Source: an uncultured bacterium | Lineage (GTDB): Bacteria; Chloroflexota; Anaerolineae; J036; Brachytrichaceae | Assembly (NCBI GenBank): GCA_903921365.1 | Contig: CAIXPS010000292.1 | Span: forward strand, 1 to 64,000 | DNA length: 64,000 nucleotides | Direction: 5' to 3' | Shown here: positions 61,528 through 64,000 of the stretch, piece after piece | How the letters are laid out: each line of letters opens with the position of its first letter | Position numbering within the stretch: the first letter of the stretch is position 1 | Notes under the pieces: model-generated | What the model saw: only the letters and a program-made list of their open reading frames with translations | The model's database searches: none | Told to the model about the DNA's origin: nothing | Program-made: the position numbers and the translations under genes

Positions 61528-62643
61528 ATGAACTCACGTCAACGCCTGATGGCCGTCTTAAGCGGCCAGATTCCAGACCGTGTGCCAATCTCGACGTATG
61601 AACTGGTCGGGTATGACAGCGCGTCCGTCGAGAACAATGACTCATCGTACCGAACCCTCATGCAGGCGATTCGCGACAAAACCGATTGCCTGGCCATGTG
61701 GAATCCCGGCTCAAACGAGCAGTTCCTGGGCACGGCCTATCCGGTAGAGCGCGAGTCGCACTTGCGCCGCGAGAGCGACCGCTCGATCACGCGCGCGGTG
61801 ATGCACACGCCGCTTGGCGACTTGTCGCAAACCGCGACGCGCATCGACAGCATTAACACCGTGTGGCAGACCGAGCACTGGTGCAAAACGACCGCCGACG
61901 TGGATCGCGCGTTGTCCGTGCCCTACATTCCGGTCGATTACAGCACAGCAGATGAGGCGCGCATACGGGCTGAAGTGGGCGAGCATGGCATCCTCATGGC
62001 GTCGTTGGGCGACCCGCTGCTCATGGCGGCTGAGCTGATGGAGTTTGGCGAGTTCACGATCTGGGCGGCGACTGAGACTGAACACTTCGCGCGCGCGGTG
62101 CAGACGTTGCAGGAGCGTTGCATGGAGAACCTGCGTCGCATGCTGGCCGTCAACGTGGTTGAACTGTACCGCATCTGCGGGCCGGAATATGCCACACCGC
62201 CCTATCTGCCGCCGGCGCTGTTCGAGCGGTTTGTCGTGCCCTATGTGGCCGAGATGGTCGATCTCATCCACAGCAAGGGTGGGCGAGTGCGCCTGCATTG
62301 CCACGGCAAGATCAAACGCGTGCTCGATATGATCATCGCTACTGGCGCGGACGCAATTGACCCGTGTGAGCCTCCGCCCGACGGGGACATCACGTTGTTG
62401 GAAGTCAAGCGGCGCTGTGCCGGCAAGCTGTGCGTATTCGGCAACCTGGAACTCAAGCTGCTGGAACAAGCGACGGAACAGGAAGTGGATGATTACGTCC
62501 GTGGCTGCATGATCGCAGCTAAGGCGGGTGGCGGCTATGTCATCATGCCCACAGCCGCGCCGATCAACTCACCGCTGACGCCACAGACAGAGCGCAACTA
62601 CCTGCGGTTCATCGACTCCGCCCTCGAATACGGCGGGTATTAG
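61528..62643 (+). CDS. URO-D family protein, second copy
   Basis: 371 residues. Shares MNSRQRLMAVLSGQIPDRVPI and a metal-binding segment (RLHCHGKIKRVLDMIIATGADAIDPCEPPP) with the gene at 58120, but is clearly divergent. The late FGNLELKLLEQAT segment is a family block. It has no obvious SD. Possible roles are methyl transfer or decarboxylation; the substrate is unknown. It converges with the secreted protein gene 27 bases away. Confidence 0.75.
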   Translation: MNSRQRLMAVLSGQIPDRVPISTYELVGYDSASVENNDSSYRTLMQAIRDKTDCLAMWNPGSNEQFLGTAYPVERESHLRRESDRSITRAVMHTPLGDLSQTATRIDSINTVWQTEHWCKTTADVDRALSVPYIPVDYSTADEARIRAEVGEHGILMASLGDPLLMAAELMEFGEFTIWAATETEHFARAVQTLQERCMENLRRMLAVNVVELYRICGPEYATPPYLPPALFERFVVPYVAEMVDLIHSKGGRVRLHCHGKIKRVLDMIIATGADAIDPCEPPPDGDITLLEVKRRCAGKLCVFGNLELKLLEQATEQEVDDYVRGCMIAAKAGGGYVIMPTAAPINSPLTPQTERNYLRFIDSALEYGGY

Positions 62644-62670
62644 GGTTAGTGCGCGGGCGACCCTTGCAGC

Positions 62671-64000
62671 TTACTGCCGGAAAACAAGCGCGAGCACGAT
62701 CGGGTGCCACAAAGCAAAGTTCTCCACGCGATCGGTCGAAAGGGCGCCAATATCGCGCGTTTGTGAGGGTCTCAAACTGGACATCGCTGTGAGCGTGTAG
62801 CCCTGTCCTCCTGCCAGCGTCAGCGTGTAATTTCCGCCGGCATCCGTCGCAGTCGATTGAATCGGTGGATTGAACGGACTGCCCGCCACGCTGACTTGCG
62901 CAGCCAGCGGCGCTGTGGACACAATGTCGCTTACTACACCGGTGACGGTAAGCATTGCACTGGCAGTCAATGTGATGTTCTGGGTGGTCGTGGCGCCAGC
63001 AGATACGCTGACAGCGCCGATGCCCACAACTGGATACCCGTATGCGGATGCAGTGAGGGTGTAGGTATTGCTGTCTAGCCGTAGTGCGTACATGCCGGCT
63101 GAATTAGTCGTGGTGATCGCGACTGTTTCTGCGCTGGAAGACACGTTGACGATTGCGCCGGATATTGGAAGCCCTGATTGCAGATCAGTCACCGCGCCGG
63201 TCAGCCAGCCGGCGCCGCAGCCTGGAAACTTGAATGCGCCGATGCGGGTTTGCCAGTTGCTGGGGCCAGTCGTCGCATAGTACTCATTGGTGTACCAGAA
63301 GGTGCAATCATCTGTGGGGTCAATGCTCATACCTGAATAATCGCCCCAGCGCGCTAAGATGGTCGTCTGTGAACCTGTTCCAGCAACGATCGATTGCTCG
63401 CCCTGTGTGAGATCACCCAACGGGTCGCTTGCCAGCCGTCCGGCGTATCGGATCGACGGGTAGGTGCTGCTGCTGGAGACGCTGTAGCCCAACGCGATGT
63501 TGCCGGCGCCATCCATGGCGATGCTGCCCATCCAGCGGTGATTGCTGTCGGGCGAGTAAGTGCCTTGCTGGTAGATGGATGGCGTCCCGCCGGGGTCGCG
63601 CACTTCGTACCAGCGAATTCCCGCAATGCCGTTGCCTGCATCAACCGTATGGTTCAGAACCAGGGACTGATGCGAGCCGAAGTTGCGGTATGCCAGACGG
63701 TGCATGATGCGATCGCCGATGACGTCCACCTTCTGCGTGACGCCTGGTTGTGGAATGCATGACATGCTGCCTGCCAGCGCACAACTCATGTAGTTGTAAG
63801 GCGCCGTTTGCAGCGTTGCGTTTGGTTCGCCGCCCGTGCCCACCGTAGAGTTCACGTCCATGGTTGAACTAACGCCGAACGTCGAGCTTAGCGGGGTCGT
63901 CCAGTCGACGTGGAATTGCCAGATGCGCAGCAGATTTGACGGGTTGTTTAAATAGATATCGCCGATGGAAGCGTAATAATTGGGCGCGCCATCTGGCGGC
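62671..64000 (-). CDS. Secreted protein with carboxypeptidase-regulatory-like repeats (partial, right edge)
   Basis: At least 442 residues, open to the edge; the ATG at 63861 is internal, because the frame continues through NYYASIGDIYLNN upstream. The visible part is a beta-rich domain of unknown type (RWMGSIAMDGAGNIALGYS, RWGDYSGMSIDP), then two CarboxypepD_reg-like domains (VTDLQSGLPISGAIVNVSSS; VVSDIVSTAPLAAQVSVAGS). The end, HPIVLALVFRQ, resembles the tail of the subtilase at 41812. A surface or secreted role is inferred; the start and any enzymatic domain are outside the window. Confidence 0.75.
   Translation of the reverse strand, partial: PPDGAPNYYASIGDIYLNNPSNLLRIWQFHVDWTTPLSSTFGVSSTMDVNSTVGTGGEPNATLQTAPYNYMSCALAGSMSCIPQPGVTQKVDVIGDRIMHRLAYRNFGSHQSLVLNHTVDAGNGIAGIRWYEVRDPGGTPSIYQQGTYSPDSNHRWMGSIAMDGAGNIALGYSVSSSSTYPSIRYAGRLASDPLGDLTQGEQSIVAGTGSQTTILARWGDYSGMSIDPTDDCTFWYTNEYYATTGPSNWQTRIGAFKFPGCGAGWLTGAVTDLQSGLPISGAIVNVSSSAETVAITTTNSAGMYALRLDSNTYTLTASAYGYPVVGIGAVSVSAGATTTQNITLTASAMLTVTGVVSDIVSTAPLAAQVSVAGSPFNPPIQSTATDAGGNYTLTLAGGQGYTLTAMSSLRPSQTRDIGALSTDRVENFALWHPIVLALVFRQ

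Overview
The window reads as a chromosomal piece of a free-living bacterium, most likely a member of the Chloroflexota (Anaerolineae-like). This is an inference from gene content and protein style: a futalosine-type menaquinone set (UbiA, UbiD and UbiE/MenG homologues), a zinc-free L31, several single-membrane lipoproteins with lipoboxes, a phosphofructokinase with a GGNGS motif, and two secreted proteins with a similar C-terminal tail. No 16S gene is present to confirm it. There is no phage, IS element, integron or CRISPR array. The window is almost fully coding, with about 58 genes plus one tRNA-His.

Layout. 1-4145: the tail of an unknown gene, two MFS exporters and a ROK sugar kinase. 4213-9107: MenG, an ABC importer of the NitT/TauT type whose permease is separated from its ATPase and binding protein by a small zinc-ribbon gene, and a UbiA prenyltransferase. 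9141-19098: a long minus-strand run of DUF177, rpoD, an orphan E1-beta, an M20 hydrolase, a dehydrogenase, kbl, feoA, feoB and ubiD. 19454-28803: dnaA, pterin dehydratase, an amidohydrolase fused to a CYTH domain, a DMT exporter behind an unusual tandem-hairpin leader, an FHA-winged helix regulator, RNase J, homoserine dehydrogenase and SCO1. 28804-37333: trpA, flavin reductase, glycerate kinase, a DUF4349 lipoprotein, PspA, an acetyltransferase, tRNA-His and RelA/SpoT. 37456-48294: a 1053-residue SHMT-GcvT fusion, PFK, a subtilase, a membrane hydrolase, SixA, a TctA permease and the rplU-rpmA-rpmE operon. 48532-54834: RNA methyltransferase, a DgkA-type kinase, a degenerate S41 protease, a zinc ribbon-Nudix-GNAT fusion, a nucleotidyltransferase and HtrA. 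55167-62643: one plus-strand cluster of oxidoreductases, an M55 peptidase and two URO-D family proteins. 62671-64000: the end of a secreted protein that leaves the window.

The most unusual items are: (i) SHMT fused to the glycine-cleavage T-protein, with an extra degenerate GcvT-like module between them; (ii) a deaminase-type amidohydrolase fused to a CYTH triphosphate-tunnel domain; (iii) two tandem hairpin/terminator units in the leader of a DMT transporter; (iv) many first-in-operon genes with a -10 box 5-10 nt from the start codon and no Shine-Dalgarno, suggesting leaderless mRNAs; (v) a family of intergenic palindromes ending in CCCTAC, two of which contain the stop codon of the neighbouring gene; and (vi) an S41 protease homologue whose catalytic Ser and Lys are both replaced.
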